Shown piece by piece: positions 8,581-16,923 of a stretch of 64,000 bases of DNA. The notes under the pieces were generated by a model. That model did no database searches and was not told where the DNA came from. It saw only the letters and a program-made list of their open reading frames with translations. Location of the stretch: NCBI GenBank assembly GCA_036500605.1, contig DASYBU010000020.1, positions 69,419 to 133,418 of the forward strand, read 5' to 3'. The DNA is from JAFALK01 sp036500605 (lineage in GTDB: Bacteria; Pseudomonadota; Gammaproteobacteria; Burkholderiales; Burkholderiaceae_C). The first letter of the stretch is position 1. Every line of letters starts with the position of its first letter. The position numbers were made by a program, and so were the translations under genes.

Positions 8581-10020
8581 ATGTCATTCGATCTCGTATT
8601 CTTCGGCGGCACTGGTGATCTCACATGGAGAAAGCTGATGCCCGCGCTGTTCCAGGCCTTCCGTCACGGCAAGCTGCCCGAAGGCGGTCGGATCCTGGCG
8701 GTGGCGCGTGATGAGCAGAGCGACGAGAAGTACCGCGGCTGGCTCAAGGAACGTTTCCAGGAAGTCGACGGCTCCAAGCGCCCGAACGACGACGAGTTCG
8801 AGCGCTTCGCGGAGATGATCCATTACCGCCGCATGGATCTTTCGCAGCCCGAGCATTACGGCAAGCTCAAGAGCTGGCTCGAAGAGCGCAATGCGGACAC
8901 GGCGGTGCTCTACCTCGCCACCAGCCCTCACCTGTTCACGCAGATCTGCGAGCAACTTGGCGCCGTGGGACTGAATGGTCCGAAGGTGCGCGTGGTGCTC
9001 GAGAAGCCGCTCGGCCAGGATCTGGCCAGCGCGCAGGAGATCAACAAGGTCGTGCGCTCGGTCTTCCGCGAAGAGCAGGCCTTTCGCATCGACCATTACC
9101 TGGGCAAGCCTTCGGTGCAGAACCTGATGGCACTGCGCTTTGGTAACGCGTTATTCGAGCCGCTCTGGCGCCGTGAAAGCATTGCCAACATCCAGATCAC
9201 GCTGGCCGAGGCGCTGGGCGTGGGCACGCGTGGTGCCTTCTACTCCGAGACCGGCGCGCTGCGCGACATGATCCAGAACCATGCGCTGCAGTTGCTGACC
9301 ATGATCGCGATGGAGCCGCCCTCGACCAACGACGCCGACGCAATCCGCGACGAGAAGCTCAAGGTGCTGCGCTCCCTGAAGCCGTTCACGCCCGAGAGCG
9401 TCGCGCGCGATGTGGTGCGCGGCCAGTACCGCGCCGGCAACGTCGAAGGCAAGGCGGTCGTCGGTTATCTGGACGAGGCCAAGGTGCCCGCCGGCAGCCA
9501 GACCGAAACCTTTGTGGCCCTGCGCACCGAGGTGCAGAACTGGCGCTGGGCCGGCGTGCCCTTCTATCTGCGCACCGGCAAGCGCCTGCCAGGGCGCGAC
9601 GCGCAGATCGTGGTCAATTTCCGCCCGGTGCCGCATCCGATCTTTCCGGGCACGAACCAGCCCAACCGCCTGGTCATCAACCTCCAGCCGGAAGACGGAC
9701 TGGAACTGCAACTGCTCGCCACCAAGGGCAGCGGCGAGGCGCTCTCGCCGGTCTCGCTCGACCTCGATTTCGACAAGGCTTTTGCCACCAATCGTGTGGG
9801 CGCCTACGAACGCCTGCTGCTCGATGTGATCGCCGGACGGCTGAACCTGTTCGTGCGCAGCGATGAGCAGGAGCAGGCCTGGCGTTGGGTCGAACCGATC
9901 CTCGATGCCTGGCAGAACGACACCACCGGCCCGCGCCACTACAGCGCCGGCACCTGGGGCCCGGCAGCGGCAAGCGCGCTCGTGGCTCGCGACGAATTCG
10001 CCTGGGCAGAAGAACAATGA
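8581..10020 (+). CDS. zwf: Glucose-6-phosphate 1-dehydrogenase
   Basis: Zwf oxidises glucose-6-phosphate to 6-phosphogluconolactone, feeding the Entner-Doudoroff or oxidative pentose phosphate route. The 479-residue protein begins with the nucleotide-binding segment FFGGTGDLTWRKLMPALF and contains the active-site signature FRIDHYLGKPSVQNL near residue 170, with the catalytic His in that stretch. The C-terminal domain is complete (LFVRSDEQEQAWRWVEPIL). The stop overlaps the hexR start in an ATGA junction, so zwf and hexR are co-translated. Confidence 0.96.
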   Translation: MSFDLVFFGGTGDLTWRKLMPALFQAFRHGKLPEGGRILAVARDEQSDEKYRGWLKERFQEVDGSKRPNDDEFERFAEMIHYRRMDLSQPEHYGKLKSWLEERNADTAVLYLATSPHLFTQICEQLGAVGLNGPKVRVVLEKPLGQDLASAQEINKVVRSVFREEQAFRIDHYLGKPSVQNLMALRFGNALFEPLWRRESIANIQITLAEALGVGTRGAFYSETGALRDMIQNHALQLLTMIAMEPPSTNDADAIRDEKLKVLRSLKPFTPESVARDVVRGQYRAGNVEGKAVVGYLDEAKVPAGSQTETFVALRTEVQNWRWAGVPFYLRTGKRLPGRDAQIVVNFRPVPHPIFPGTNQPNRLVINLQPEDGLELQLLATKGSGEALSPVSLDLDFDKAFATNRVGAYERLLLDVIAGRLNLFVRSDEQEQAWRWVEPILDAWQNDTTGPRHYSAGTWGPAAASALVARDEFAWAEEQ

Positions 10021-10883
10021 GCATGCTCGAACGCGTCAAGGCGGCGCTGCCTGCGCTCCCGCCCGCCGAACAGCGCGTGGCCAAGCTGCTGCTGCTGGAC
10101 GCACGAGCCTTTGCCAGCCTGCCCGTGGCGGAGCTGGCCGATCGCTCCCATGTCTCGAAGCCGACCGTCGTGCGCTTCTGTCGCAGCGTCGGCTATGACG
10201 GCCTGGCCGACTTCAAGCTCAAGCTGGCCGGCAGCGTCAACGAAGGCGTGCCCTTCGTGCACCGCGCCGTCGAGGAAGATGACAAGCCGCGCGACCTGAT
10301 CGTCAAGGTGGTGGATAACGCTGTCGCGGCCCTGCTGCATTACCGCAACGATGCCGCCAGCCACGCTTTCGAGCGTGCGATCGTCGCACTGACGGGAGCC
10401 GCGCAGCACAACAAGCGCATCGAGTTCTATGGCGTGGGCAACTCAGGCATCGTGGCGCAAGACGCGCAGCACAAGTTCTTCCGCCTCGGCGTGGGCACGG
10501 CCGCAAGCAGCGATGGCCATGTGCAGTTGATGAGCGCGACGATGCTCGGCAGCGGTGATTGCGCCGTGATCATCAGCAACTCGGGCCGCAGCCGTGACCT
10601 GCTCGATGCGGCCGAAATCGCCCGCAAGAAGGGCGCCACGACCATCATCATCACGGCCAGCGGCTCGCCGCTGGCGGCCTTGGGGCAGAGCCCCGGCCAG
10701 GTCTTGCTGGCGGTCGATCACCCGGAAGACTTCGATCGCTACAGCCCGATGGTCTCGCGCCTGCTGCACCTGACCGCGATCGACATCCTGACCACCGGCG
10801 TGGCCTTGCGGCTGGGCCAGAACCTGCGCCCGATGCTGCAGGAGATCAAGCGCAATTTGCGGAGCAAGCGCTACGCGAACTGA
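10017..10883 (+). CDS. hexR: RpiR-family transcriptional regulator, HexR type
   Basis: This 288-residue regulator has an N-terminal helix-turn-helix of the RpiR family (residues ~1-80, including LADRSHVSKPTVVRFCRSVG) and a C-terminal SIS sugar-phosphate-binding domain (~residues 125-255, with IEFYGVGNSGIVAQDAQHKF and VIISNSGRSRDLLDAAE). HexR proteins repress zwf, edd and related genes and are released by 2-keto-3-deoxy-6-phosphogluconate. The call rests on these domains plus coupling to zwf. The start at 10017 overlaps the zwf stop; an alternative ATG lies at 10023. Confidence 0.9.
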   Translation: MSMLERVKAALPALPPAEQRVAKLLLLDARAFASLPVAELADRSHVSKPTVVRFCRSVGYDGLADFKLKLAGSVNEGVPFVHRAVEEDDKPRDLIVKVVDNAVAALLHYRNDAASHAFERAIVALTGAAQHNKRIEFYGVGNSGIVAQDAQHKFFRLGVGTAASSDGHVQLMSATMLGSGDCAVIISNSGRSRDLLDAAEIARKKGATTIIITASGSPLAALGQSPGQVLLAVDHPEDFDRYSPMVSRLLHLTAIDILTTGVALRLGQNLRPMLQEIKRNLRSKRYAN

Positions 10884-10891
10884 ATCCTGTC

Positions 10892-10916
10892 GACGCTGGT
10901 AGCATCCAGCGTCTTG
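10892..10916 (+). terminator. Stem-loop after hexR (possible terminator)
   Basis: GACGCTGG (10892-10899) pairs perfectly with CCAGCGTC (10906-10913) around a TAGCAT loop, 8 bases after the hexR stop. Only a short T stretch follows (CTTGCC), so it is a weak intrinsic terminator at best, or a stabilising 3' hairpin. Confidence 0.5.
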
Positions 10917-10945
10917 CCGCAACCCTTCTAGGACTCGACCTTCCC

Positions 10946-11209
10946 ATGATGAACCGTCAAACCATTGCACTTGGCCTGATGACTCTGTTGCTGGCCGCTT
11001 GCGCCGCACCCGCACCCGCGCCCACCGATGGCACCAAGGTAGCGCAAGCCGCAAAGCCTGAATGCGACAAGGAATACCGCGTCGGCTCGATGATGCCCAA
11101 GAAGGACTGCTCGCCGCCAATGAGCGAGGAAGAGAAGGCGCGCATGCGCGCCGAGATGGCCAACCGGGTTCGCTCGGCTGGCAGCGCGCCCCCTGGCGCA
11201 GGCTCCTGA
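10946..11209 (+). CDS. Small secreted lipoprotein of unknown function
   Basis: An 87-residue product with a lipoprotein signal: MMNRQTIALGLMTLLLAAC, lipobox LLAAC with Cys at residue 19. The mature part has an Ala/Pro-rich linker, then CDKEYRVGSMMPKKDC with two cysteines that could form a disulfide, and a charged helical tail (MSEEEKARMRAEM). I do not recognise a functional family. It stands alone, 62 bp after hexR, and ends 5 bp before the convergent mlaB. Either of the first two ATGs could be the start. Confidence 0.72.
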   Translation: MMNRQTIALGLMTLLLAACAAPAPAPTDGTKVAQAAKPECDKEYRVGSMMPKKDCSPPMSEEEKARMRAEMANRVRSAGSAPPGAGS

Positions 11210-11214
11210 ACGGA

Positions 11215-11517
11215 TCAGCCCACCGGCCAGATCAGTTCGACCACACCGTAAAGCCGCGCCAGTTCAAGCAATTGTTCAGGCGCGTCGCTGATCTGCAGAT
11301 TCACGCCCTCTTCAGAGCCCCAACGCTTGGCGCTCAGGAGCAGGCTCAGCGCTGAAGAATCAAAGTCGCGCAGTTCCGCGGCCGAGAGCGTGACCACGCC
11401 TCCGGCCGCGCTCTTGACCTGCGCCGCTTCCGCACGCAGCCCCGCTTGCAGCGAGGCCCAGACGGCCGGCGCATCATCCATGCGCGCCACGGCCGGCAAC
11501 TTCAGCATGCTGGACAT
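11215..11517 (-). CDS. mlaB: MlaB, STAS-domain subunit of the Mla lipid transporter
   Basis: This 100-residue cytoplasmic protein has a single STAS domain, seen in VVTLSAAELRDFDSSALSLL, where the conserved D-S-S/T-A-L turn is the hallmark. MlaB binds the ATPase MlaF and stabilises the MlaFEDB complex, which moves phospholipids between inner and outer membrane. It is the last gene of the leftward mla operon and its ATG overlaps the mlaC stop by one base. A longer upstream frame exists but lies inside mlaC; the start at 11517 gives the normal family length. Confidence 0.88.
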   Translation of the reverse strand: MSSMLKLPAVARMDDAPAVWASLQAGLRAEAAQVKSAAGGVVTLSAAELRDFDSSALSLLLSAKRWGSEEGVNLQISDAPEQLLELARLYGVVELIWPVG

Positions 11518-12149
11518 CACTTGCCGCCCGAGACGGCCTTCTTGTTCTTGTCGGCCAGCGCCTTGATCAGGCCATCGATGCCGTTGGCACCGATCTCCTG
11601 CGCGAAGCTGTTCTTGTACTGGTCTGCCAGCCAGATGCCGAGGATGTTGACGTCGTAGATCTTCCACTCGGCGCCGACCTTCTCGAGGCGGTAGTCGAGC
11701 TGGACAGCATCACCCTTGCCGCGGATCTCGGTGCGAACCACGACCTCGGTGTCACCGGCCGCCGCGCGCAGCGGCTTCATGGCGATCTGCTGGTCCTTGA
11801 TCTGCGTGAGCGCGCCGGCGTAGGTGCGCATCAGCAGGCCCTTGAACTCGGCTTCGAGACGTTGTTGCTGGTCCGGCGTGGCCTGGCGCCAGAAACGGCC
11901 CACGGCCGTGGCCGTGATGCGCTGGAAATCCACATGCGGCAGGATGGTGGTGTTCACCAAGCTGACGATCTTCTGCACGTCGCCGGCCTGGATGGCCTTG
12001 TCGGACTTGACCGCCTCGATCGTTTCAAGGGAGAGCTGGCGGATCAGCACATCGGGCGCGCTGGCGTCGGCGGCATGGGCCAGGCCGAGCGAAAAGCTCA
12101 GGCTCACGGCAAGCAGGCTGCGGGTCAGGAAACGTGGCTTGGAAATCAT
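11517..12149 (-). CDS. mlaC: MlaC, periplasmic phospholipid shuttle
   Basis: MlaC carries phospholipids between the outer-membrane MlaA complex and inner-membrane MlaFEDB. The 210-residue protein has a Sec signal peptide (start MISKPRFLTRSLLAVSL, cleavage after SLGLAHA) and the toluene-tolerance Ttg2 domain, including PHVDFQRITATAVGRFWR and WKIYDVNILGIWLADQYK. The start at 12149 has AAAGGA at proper spacing. Order and strand match the neighbouring mla genes. It begins 56 bp after the mlaA stop. Confidence 0.93.
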   Translation of the reverse strand: MISKPRFLTRSLLAVSLSFSLGLAHAADASAPDVLIRQLSLETIEAVKSDKAIQAGDVQKIVSLVNTTILPHVDFQRITATAVGRFWRQATPDQQQRLEAEFKGLLMRTYAGALTQIKDQQIAMKPLRAAAGDTEVVVRTEIRGKGDAVQLDYRLEKVGAEWKIYDVNILGIWLADQYKNSFAQEIGANGIDGLIKALADKNKKAVSGGK

Positions 12150-12205
12150 CGGAGTCCTTTCAATATCACGGGGCGAGCACTCAACGCACTCGCCACCGAT
12201 TGGGT

Positions 12206-13084
12206 TCACATCGCAGCGCTTGCTGCACTGGCCGCACTGGCTGCCGGTTCCGGCGCCGCGGGCTCGGCGGGGGCACTCGCTGCGCTCGTCGGAGCAGCCG
12301 CGGAACTTGCAGCGTCCGCCGGCGCGCTGGCTGCCGCGCCCGACGGGTGGCCGTCGGGCACCAACACCTCGGCGGCCTCATCATCGTCAAAGCTGCCACG
12401 GCGCTGCAGATAGGCGTCGCGGTAGAAGGTGTATTTGTCGAGCGCGATATCGCCGAGCAGATTGCTGGCGCGCAGGAAGTTGGCGCGCGCGTTGATCGTC
12501 TGCAGCGAGTAGATCGCGACCTTGCTGCGGCCATCGTCGAACATCAGGGCCGGCGAGGCATAGCGATCCCAAGGCAGCGCCAGCGAGTCGCGCACCGAGG
12601 ACGGCCCGAACAGCGGCCACACGATGTAGGCACCGGTGCCGAAGCCCCAGCGGCCGAAGGTCATGCCCAGATCCTGCGTGTTGCGCTCGATGCCGGCTTC
12701 GGTCGCGATATCCAGAATGCCGCCCAGGCCCAGCACCGTGTTCACCGAGAAGCGGAAGCCCTCCATCAGGGCCGGCTTGAAGCGCCCCTGCAGGACCAGA
12801 TTCACGGTCGACCAAGCGTCGCTCACATTGTTGAAGAAGTTGTCGATGTAGGTGCGCACAAGCTGCGGCACCAGATCGCTATAGGCGGTGGCCACGGGCT
12901 TCAGCACGTGTTCATCCAGGCTGTCGTTGAAGGCGAAGACCTTGCGGTTCCACCTCTCCCAAGGGTCCAGCTTCTGGCCCTTCGAGACATGACCCGGCAG
13001 GGTCGGCATGACCTGGCAACCGGCGATGGCAAGCACCAGCACGAGCACCAAAGCCTTGCTCAGGAAACTTCGAAGACGGCTCAT
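12206..13084 (-). CDS. mlaA: MlaA (VacJ) outer-membrane lipoprotein with Ala-rich tail
   Basis: MlaA removes phospholipids from the outer leaflet of the outer membrane, usually together with a trimeric porin. The 292-residue product has a lipobox (VLAIAGC) and the family core: DPWERWNRKVFAFND, FNNVSDAWSTVNLVLQG, TFGRWGFGTGAYIVWPLFGP. After the core (~residue 235) comes a ~55-residue tail made almost wholly of Ala, Ser and Pro, absent from E. coli MlaA. The gene sits between mlaD and mlaC, so in this lineage the outer-membrane component is in the same operon. It overlaps mlaD by an ATGA junction. Confidence 0.94.
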   Translation of the reverse strand: MSRLRSFLSKALVLVLVLAIAGCQVMPTLPGHVSKGQKLDPWERWNRKVFAFNDSLDEHVLKPVATAYSDLVPQLVRTYIDNFFNNVSDAWSTVNLVLQGRFKPALMEGFRFSVNTVLGLGGILDIATEAGIERNTQDLGMTFGRWGFGTGAYIVWPLFGPSSVRDSLALPWDRYASPALMFDDGRSKVAIYSLQTINARANFLRASNLLGDIALDKYTFYRDAYLQRRGSFDDDEAAEVLVPDGHPSGAAASAPADAASSAAAPTSAASAPAEPAAPEPAASAASAASAAM

Positions 13085-13575
13085 GGCTTGGCCCCACCGT
13101 TGCTGCTGGCGCTGCTGCCCATGTCGGCGGCCTTGCTGTTCAGGAACTGTCCGATCAGGTTTTCCAGAACCACGGCGGATTGGGTCTGCTTGATCACGTC
13201 GCCGGCCGCGAGATTCTTCTCGTCGGCGCCGGCTTCCAGGCCGATGTATTGCTCGCCCAGCAGGCCCGCGGTCAGGATCTTGGCCGAGCTGTCTTTCGGA
13301 AAAGCCACGCCCTTGTTCAGATTGATCACGACGCGCGCCTGGAAGATCTTGTCGTCGAAAGTGATCGACTCGACCCGGCCCACCACAACGCCGGCGCTCT
13401 TGACCGCGGCATGGGGCTTCAGCCCGCCGATATTGTCAAAGCGCGCCTGCACCGTGTAGGTGGCATCGAAATTCATGCTCAGCAGATTGCCGGCCTTCAG
13501 CGCGAGGAACAGCAGCGCCGCGCCGCCCAGCAGCACGAAGAAGCCGACCCACACATCATGTTTTGAGTTTTCCAT
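13081..13575 (-). CDS. mlaD: MlaD, MCE-domain lipid-binding subunit
   Basis: This 164-residue protein has one N-terminal membrane helix (VWVGFFVLLGGAALLFLAL, residues ~8-27) and one MCE domain (YTVQARFDNIGGLKPHAAVK through LGEQYIGLEAGADE). MlaD forms a hexameric ring holding lipid in the periplasm above MlaE. A good ribosome site (AGGAG, 7-base spacing) precedes ATG 13575. Length matches single-MCE MlaD proteins. The C-terminal LIGQFLNSKAAD helix fits the family. Confidence 0.94.
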   Translation of the reverse strand: MENSKHDVWVGFFVLLGGAALLFLALKAGNLLSMNFDATYTVQARFDNIGGLKPHAAVKSAGVVVGRVESITFDDKIFQARVVINLNKGVAFPKDSSAKILTAGLLGEQYIGLEAGADEKNLAAGDVIKQTQSAVVLENLIGQFLNSKAADMGSSASSNGGAKP

Positions 13576-13585
13576 CCCTGAACTC

Positions 13586-14374
13586 CTAAATCGAGAACAT
13601 CATCGCGGTCAGCACGAAATCGAGTGCCAGCACCGCCAGCGAGGACACCACCACCGTGCGTGTCGTCGCGTAAGAAACACCTTCCGGCGTAGGCTTGCAG
13701 GTATAGCCCTGCAGCAGCGCCACAAACGTGACCGTGACGCCGAACACCAGACTCTTGACCACGCCATTGCCCACATCGGCCAACACATCAACGCCGCCCT
13801 GCATCTGCGACCAGAAGGCGCCGGCGTCAATGCCGATCAGCACCACGCCCACCAACCAGCCACCCACGATGCCGATGGCCGAGAAGACCCCGGCCAGCAA
13901 AGGCATCGCGATGATGCCGCCAAGAAAGCGCGGCGCCAGCACTCGGCGCACCGGATCGACCGCCATCATTTCCATCGCGGTCAATTGCTCGCCGGCCTTC
14001 ATCAGGCCGATTTCAGCGGTCAGCGAGGTCCCGGCACGTCCCGCGAACAGGAGCGCAGTGACCACGGGGCCCAATTCGCGCACCAGGCTCAGCGCGACCA
14101 GCAAGCCTACCGCCTCCGCCGAACCGTAGCGTTGCAGCGTGTAATAGCCTTGCAATGCCAGCACGAAGCCCACGAACAGGCCGGACACGCCGATGATCGA
14201 CAGCGAACGGTTGCCCAGGTAGAACACCTGATCGCTAACCAGACGGAAGCGCCGCAGCGCCGTGCCCGAGCGGGTCAGCAACTGGCCGAAGAGGCGCGCA
14301 CCCGCGCCCACATCGCCGAGCTCCACGCGCACCGAGCGGCCAACGGCCGCCAGCATCCTGCTAACGCCCATCAT
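13586..14374 (-). CDS. mlaE: MlaE, inner-membrane permease of the Mla system
   Basis: A 262-residue polytopic membrane protein of the MlaE/TrgB permease family, with segments such as IIGVSGLFVGFVLALQGYY and AIGIVGGWLVGVVLIGIDAG. The conserved loop TAEIGLMKAGEQLTAMEMM, which couples to the ATPase MlaF, is present. It overlaps mlaF by four bases and precedes mlaD by 10 bases. It transports phospholipid across the inner membrane with MlaF, MlaD and MlaB. Confidence 0.94.
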   Translation of the reverse strand: MMGVSRMLAAVGRSVRVELGDVGAGARLFGQLLTRSGTALRRFRLVSDQVFYLGNRSLSIIGVSGLFVGFVLALQGYYTLQRYGSAEAVGLLVALSLVRELGPVVTALLFAGRAGTSLTAEIGLMKAGEQLTAMEMMAVDPVRRVLAPRFLGGIIAMPLLAGVFSAIGIVGGWLVGVVLIGIDAGAFWSQMQGGVDVLADVGNGVVKSLVFGVTVTFVALLQGYTCKPTPEGVSYATTRTVVVSSLAVLALDFVLTAMMFSI

Positions 14375-15192
14375 GCGCGCACTCCAAAATCATCGTTCAC
14401 GGAGGCCGCCGGCTGATGGAAGTGCACCGGCCCATCAGGCAAGGCACCGACAAACTGGCGCACCAGCGGGTCCTCGCTGGCCTGCAGTTCAGCCGGCGTG
14501 CCCTGGGCCACGATGCGGCCGTTGGCAATCATCGCGACCTTGTCGGCAATGCCGAAAGTCTCGTGCAGGTCATGGGACACGATGATGCTGGTCAGGCCCA
14601 GCGCATCGTTCAGATCACGGATCAGCCGCGCCGCCACGCCGAGCGAAATCGGGTCCAGGCCCGCGAAGGGCTCGTCGTAGAGCACGACTTCCGGGTCCAG
14701 TGCGATCGCCCGCGCCAGCGCCACGCGTCGCGCCATGCCGCCGGAAATCTCGCTGGGCATCAGGTCGCGCGCGCCGCGCAGGCCCACCGCGTTCAGTTTC
14801 ATCAGCACCAAGTCGCGAATCATGGCTTCCGACAACTTCGTGTGCTCGCGCAGCGGGAAGGCCACGTTCTCGAACACCGACAGATCGGTGAACAGTGCGC
14901 CAAACTGAAACAGCATGCCCATGCGGCGACGCACGGCGTAGAGCTGGTCGAGGTTCAAATCGGCCAAGTCCTGTCCATCGAACAACACCTGACCCTGGCT
15001 GGGGCGGATCTGCCGTCCCAGCAGGCGCAGGATGGTGGTCTTGCCGCCGCCCGAAGTGCCAATCAGCGCCAGCACCTGGCCTCGCTCCAGCGTCAGGTTG
15101 ACGCCATCAAGGATGGTGCGGTCGCCGTAGCCGCAGCGGACGTCGCGCAGCTCGATCAGGGGTTGAGCGGTCGTGGAATTCTGTGGGGCCAT
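14371..15192 (-). CDS. mlaF: MlaF, ATPase of the Mla lipid transporter
   Basis: A 273-residue ABC ATPase: Walker A GTSGGGKTT near residue 42, signature region SEISGGMARRVALARA (ISGGM in place of LSGGQ, usual for MlaF), and Walker B EVVLYDEPFAGLDP followed by VSHDLHETF with the H-loop. It is the first gene of the leftward mla operon. Upstream is the 210-bp spacer shared with the pilin genes, so the mla promoter must lie there. Confidence 0.95.
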   Translation of the reverse strand: MAPQNSTTAQPLIELRDVRCGYGDRTILDGVNLTLERGQVLALIGTSGGGKTTILRLLGRQIRPSQGQVLFDGQDLADLNLDQLYAVRRRMGMLFQFGALFTDLSVFENVAFPLREHTKLSEAMIRDLVLMKLNAVGLRGARDLMPSEISGGMARRVALARAIALDPEVVLYDEPFAGLDPISLGVAARLIRDLNDALGLTSIIVSHDLHETFGIADKVAMIANGRIVAQGTPAELQASEDPLVRQFVGALPDGPVHFHQPAASVNDDFGVRA

Positions 15193-15402
15193 CAGCCTGA
15201 AGCCAGGCCGGAGGCCAGGGTCACGAAAACGACATCATAGGGGAAACACTCAAGCGTTGCCGGCGCGCCCCATAACGCTCAAATTCAGCGCAAAAGTTCA
15301 CGTTTCGGGGCGCCGCGCCGATGAACGCGCTAACTGCTCGGATGAGCGGTGTCCCAGGCTCTACCCTCTGCAAACACAATTTGCCCATAACTGGAGAACC
15401 GC

Positions 15403-15858
15403 ATGCAAGCTCGTCTGACGACCACCGTGACCCACCGCATCGGCCGCGGCTTCACGCTGATCGAGGTGATGATCGTCGTGGTGATCATCGGCATCTTGGC
15501 TGCCGTGGCCATTCCGCAGTACACGGATTACGTGACCCGCAGCCGCATTGCCGAGGCCACGACGCAGCTCGCCGCACTGGAGGTGCAGGCCAACCAGTTG
15601 TACCAGGACACCCATACCTTTGCGGGCATCCCGGTCTGCGCAACGCCGGATACGTCGACCAGCAAGGTCTTCACTTTCACCTGCGGCGAGACGCCCACGG
15701 CCACCACCTTCATGCTGTGGGCCGTCGGGCAAGGCACGATGTTGGGTTTCACCTTCCAAGTGGACCAGAACGGCAAGTCCACCTTCGCCGTGCCGGCCGG
15801 ATGGACGGTACACAGCCCGAACAACTGCTGGGTGTCCAAGAAGGGCGGAACATGCTGA
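15403..15858 (+). CDS. Type IV pilin-like protein (PilE/PilA type), first copy
   Basis: A 151-residue prepilin: short basic leader ending in IGRG, then FTLIEVMIVVVIIGILAAVA, the type III signal with Glu5 for PilD cleavage and methylation. The C-terminal half has a cysteine pair closing the D-region (VCATPD and FTCGE), then NNCWVSKKGGTC. It is the first gene after the 210-bp mlaF spacer, with GGAG before ATG 15403, so the pilin operon promoter should lie in that spacer; I could not define it. Major or minor pilin status cannot be decided from sequence. Confidence 0.9.
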   Translation: MQARLTTTVTHRIGRGFTLIEVMIVVVIIGILAAVAIPQYTDYVTRSRIAEATTQLAALEVQANQLYQDTHTFAGIPVCATPDTSTSKVFTFTCGETPTATTFMLWAVGQGTMLGFTFQVDQNGKSTFAVPAGWTVHSPNNCWVSKKGGTC

Positions 15859-16298
15859 GCCCGATCGTCACGGCAGACAGCGCGGCCAGAGCGCGCGGCT
15901 TCACGCTCATCGAATTGATGGTGGTGGTCACCATCGTGGCCATCCTTGCTTCGGTCGCCTTGCCGGCTTACACGAGCTATGTGACCCGCAGCAAGATCCC
16001 CGACGCCACGAACCGTCTGGCGGTGCTGCAGAACCAGATGGACAGCTACATCCTCGACCATCAGAAGTATTCGGGCGCCCAGGCCTGCAACACGGACACG
16101 ACCACAAGCCCGAACTTTGTCTTCAAGTGTTCTTCGGTCAGTGACACGGCTTATGTGCTGCAGGCTCAAGGCGCTGGCGTCATGACCGGGTTCACCTATA
16201 CGGTTGACCAGAACTACAACAAGGCCACGCCGGCCGTACCCCCCGGCTGGACCAGTTCCGGCACCTGCTGGGTCACCAAGAAGGACGGCACATGCTGA
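15852..16298 (+). CDS. Type IV pilin-like protein, second tandem copy
   Basis: A 148-residue prepilin starting at ATG 15852, overlapping the stop of the preceding pilin. Its leader ends in ARARG, followed by FTLIELMVVVTIVAILASVA with Glu5. It shares with its neighbour the YTSYVTRSKI/YTDYVTRSRI helix, the TVDQN/QVDQN strand and the C-terminal CWVTKKDGTC ending, so the two arose by tandem duplication and then diverged, mostly in the central region that is surface-exposed in pilins. Likely co-assembled or alternative subunits. Confidence 0.9.
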   Translation: MLSPIVTADSAARARGFTLIELMVVVTIVAILASVALPAYTSYVTRSKIPDATNRLAVLQNQMDSYILDHQKYSGAQACNTDTTTSPNFVFKCSSVSDTAYVLQAQGAGVMTGFTYTVDQNYNKATPAVPPGWTSSGTCWVTKKDGTC

Positions 16299-16915
16299 AG
16301 TCAGACATCCGCGGTTCATCGAACCGCATGAGCGGGTTCAGCCTCGCCGAGCTGATGGTGACGGTGCTGATCGCCAGCGTGCTGTTTGCGGTTTCCGCTC
16401 CGACTTTCTCGGGCTGGATCCAGAGCACACGTGTTCGCAACACCGCCGGGGACATCTTTGCCGGCATCCAGCGCGCCAAGGCCGAAGCCGTGCAACGCAA
16501 TATCCAGGCGCGCTTTCAGCTGACCACCAACCTGAACGCGAACTGCGCGTTGACCACCTCCGGTACCGCCTGGGTGGTCAGCCAGATTGATGCGGCAACG
16601 CCGACCCAGGATGCCACCGGCAAGTGCAACCTGCAGATCGACAGCGCCGCGACCACGCCGCGTCTCCTGGCCGTGCGTGCGCCGGACACCAGCAGTGTTC
16701 AGGTCGCGGCGAGCCAATCGAGCCTGGTGTTCAACAGTCTGGGCAAGCAGGTCAATCCGCCGGCTGGCGACATCACGATCAACGTGAGCTACAGCGGCGG
16801 CACCTGCGCCGACGCAGGCGGCAAGCTCACCTGCCTGCGCATCGTGGTCTCGCCTGCGGGCCAGGCACGACTGTGCAACCCCCGTTTCCCCGCGGGTGAC
16901 CCCCAAGCCTGCTGA
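16292..16915 (+). CDS. fimT: Minor pilin FimT/GspH type
   Basis: A 207-residue prepilin with leader end MSG and FSLAELMVTVLIASVLFAVS (Glu5 present), followed by the GspH/FimT pattern STRVRNTAGDIFAGIQRAKA. Minor pilins of this type prime pilus assembly from the tip. The ATG at 16292 overlaps the preceding stop (ATGCTGA), so all three pilin genes are translationally linked. The C-terminal CNPRFPAGDPQAC resembles FimT endings with a terminal Cys. Confidence 0.88.
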   Translation: MLKSDIRGSSNRMSGFSLAELMVTVLIASVLFAVSAPTFSGWIQSTRVRNTAGDIFAGIQRAKAEAVQRNIQARFQLTTNLNANCALTTSGTAWVVSQIDAATPTQDATGKCNLQIDSAATTPRLLAVRAPDTSSVQVAASQSSLVFNSLGKQVNPPAGDITINVSYSGGTCADAGGKLTCLRIVVSPAGQARLCNPRFPAGDPQAC

Positions 16916-16923
16916 AGGAAAGC

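Noticed and set aside
15373..15390. Possible sigma-54 promoter before the first pilin gene
   Set aside because: Pilin genes often use sigma-54, and a TTGC is present, but the -24 element does not match TGGCAC and the distance to the ATG would leave almost no leader.
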